A stretch of DNA of 64,000 bases from Dethiosulfatibacter aminovorans DSM 17477. GTDB taxonomy: Bacteria; Bacillota; Clostridia; Tissierellales; Dethiosulfatibacteraceae. The stretch is from the NCBI RefSeq assembly GCF_900142005.1, contig NZ_FQZL01000006.1:300537-364536 (forward strand), read 5' to 3'. The translations under genes were made by a program, and so were the position numbers. The notes beneath the pieces were generated by a model. That model saw nothing but the letters and a program-made list of their open reading frames with translations. It ran no database searches and was not told where the DNA came from. Positions 63,978 to 64,000 of this stretch are shown here, in pieces (position 1 is the first letter of the stretch; each line of letters opens with the position of its first letter).

Positions 63978-64000
63978 TGGCGGAGAGGGTGGGATTCGAA
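63978..64000 (-). tRNA. 3' end of a further tRNA, probably Ser
   Basis: Only the T-arm half and acceptor 3' strand (CTCTCCG then CCA) are inside the window. The acceptor and T-stem resemble the neighbouring tRNA-Ser, so a second Ser tRNA is likely. The anticodon lies outside. Confidence 0.7.

Overview
The window is an AT-rich Firmicutes chromosome segment, most likely from an anaerobic member of the Clostridia or Tissierellia. Supporting signs are strong GGAGG ribosome binding sites, a Rex redox sensor, HrcA/CIRCE heat-shock control, a glycine T-box, the gene order glyS-ccpN-ppsR and dgt-dnaG-rpoD, and a coenzyme-B12 dependent microcompartment. I cannot name the species. Almost every gene lies on the minus strand.

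Layout. 1-7.5 kb: an OGG-type DNA glycosylase cut by the window edge, rex, an ABC-F ATPase, a glycerate kinase, an orphan molybdopterin oxidoreductase and a small unknown protein. 7.7-17.9 kb: an ethanolamine-type microcompartment operon (eutA-eutB-eutC-eutL-eutE-eutM-eutT-pduL-eutN-pduS-pduT). It is a Eut/Pdu hybrid: PduL replaces EutD, and the electron pair PduS/PduT is present while EutG, EutH, EutQ, EutS and EutVW are not in the window. 18-22 kb: a TRAP transporter (dctP, dctQ, dctM) split by a decayed IS transposase. 22.4-30.8 kb: a PAS/sigma-54 activator and a six-gene operon rich in C-N hydrolases (RraA-like, nitrilase-like, M20 peptidase, 2-hydroxycarboxylate transporter, creatininase-like, acetamidase-like). 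31.2-31.6 kb: RNase P RNA. 31.6-63.3 kb: housekeeping genes, namely the dnaG-rpoD macromolecular synthesis operon, glyS with its T-box, recO-era-cdd-ybeY-phoH, deoD, the hrcA-grpE-dnaK-dnaJ-prmA-rsmE-mtaB heat-shock operon, hemW-lepA, rpsT, holA-comEC and a YprB-like exonuclease. 63.4-64.0 kb: a tRNA cluster.

The most interesting signal is regulatory. Two near-perfect sigma-54 promoters (22276-22291 and 30934-30949, both minus strand) precede the TRAP operon and the amidohydrolase operon. Each is preceded by the same cassette: a long palindrome with 17-nt arms identical between the copies, centred 72 bp upstream of the -24 GG, and a second, sequence-diverged inverted repeat centred 134-135 bp upstream. 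With the activator gene lying between the two operons, this predicts one regulon for uptake and stepwise hydrolysis of an unidentified amide or hydroxy-acid compound. The TRAP operon runs towards the eut operon with no clear terminator between them, so the microcompartment could be linked to the same control.
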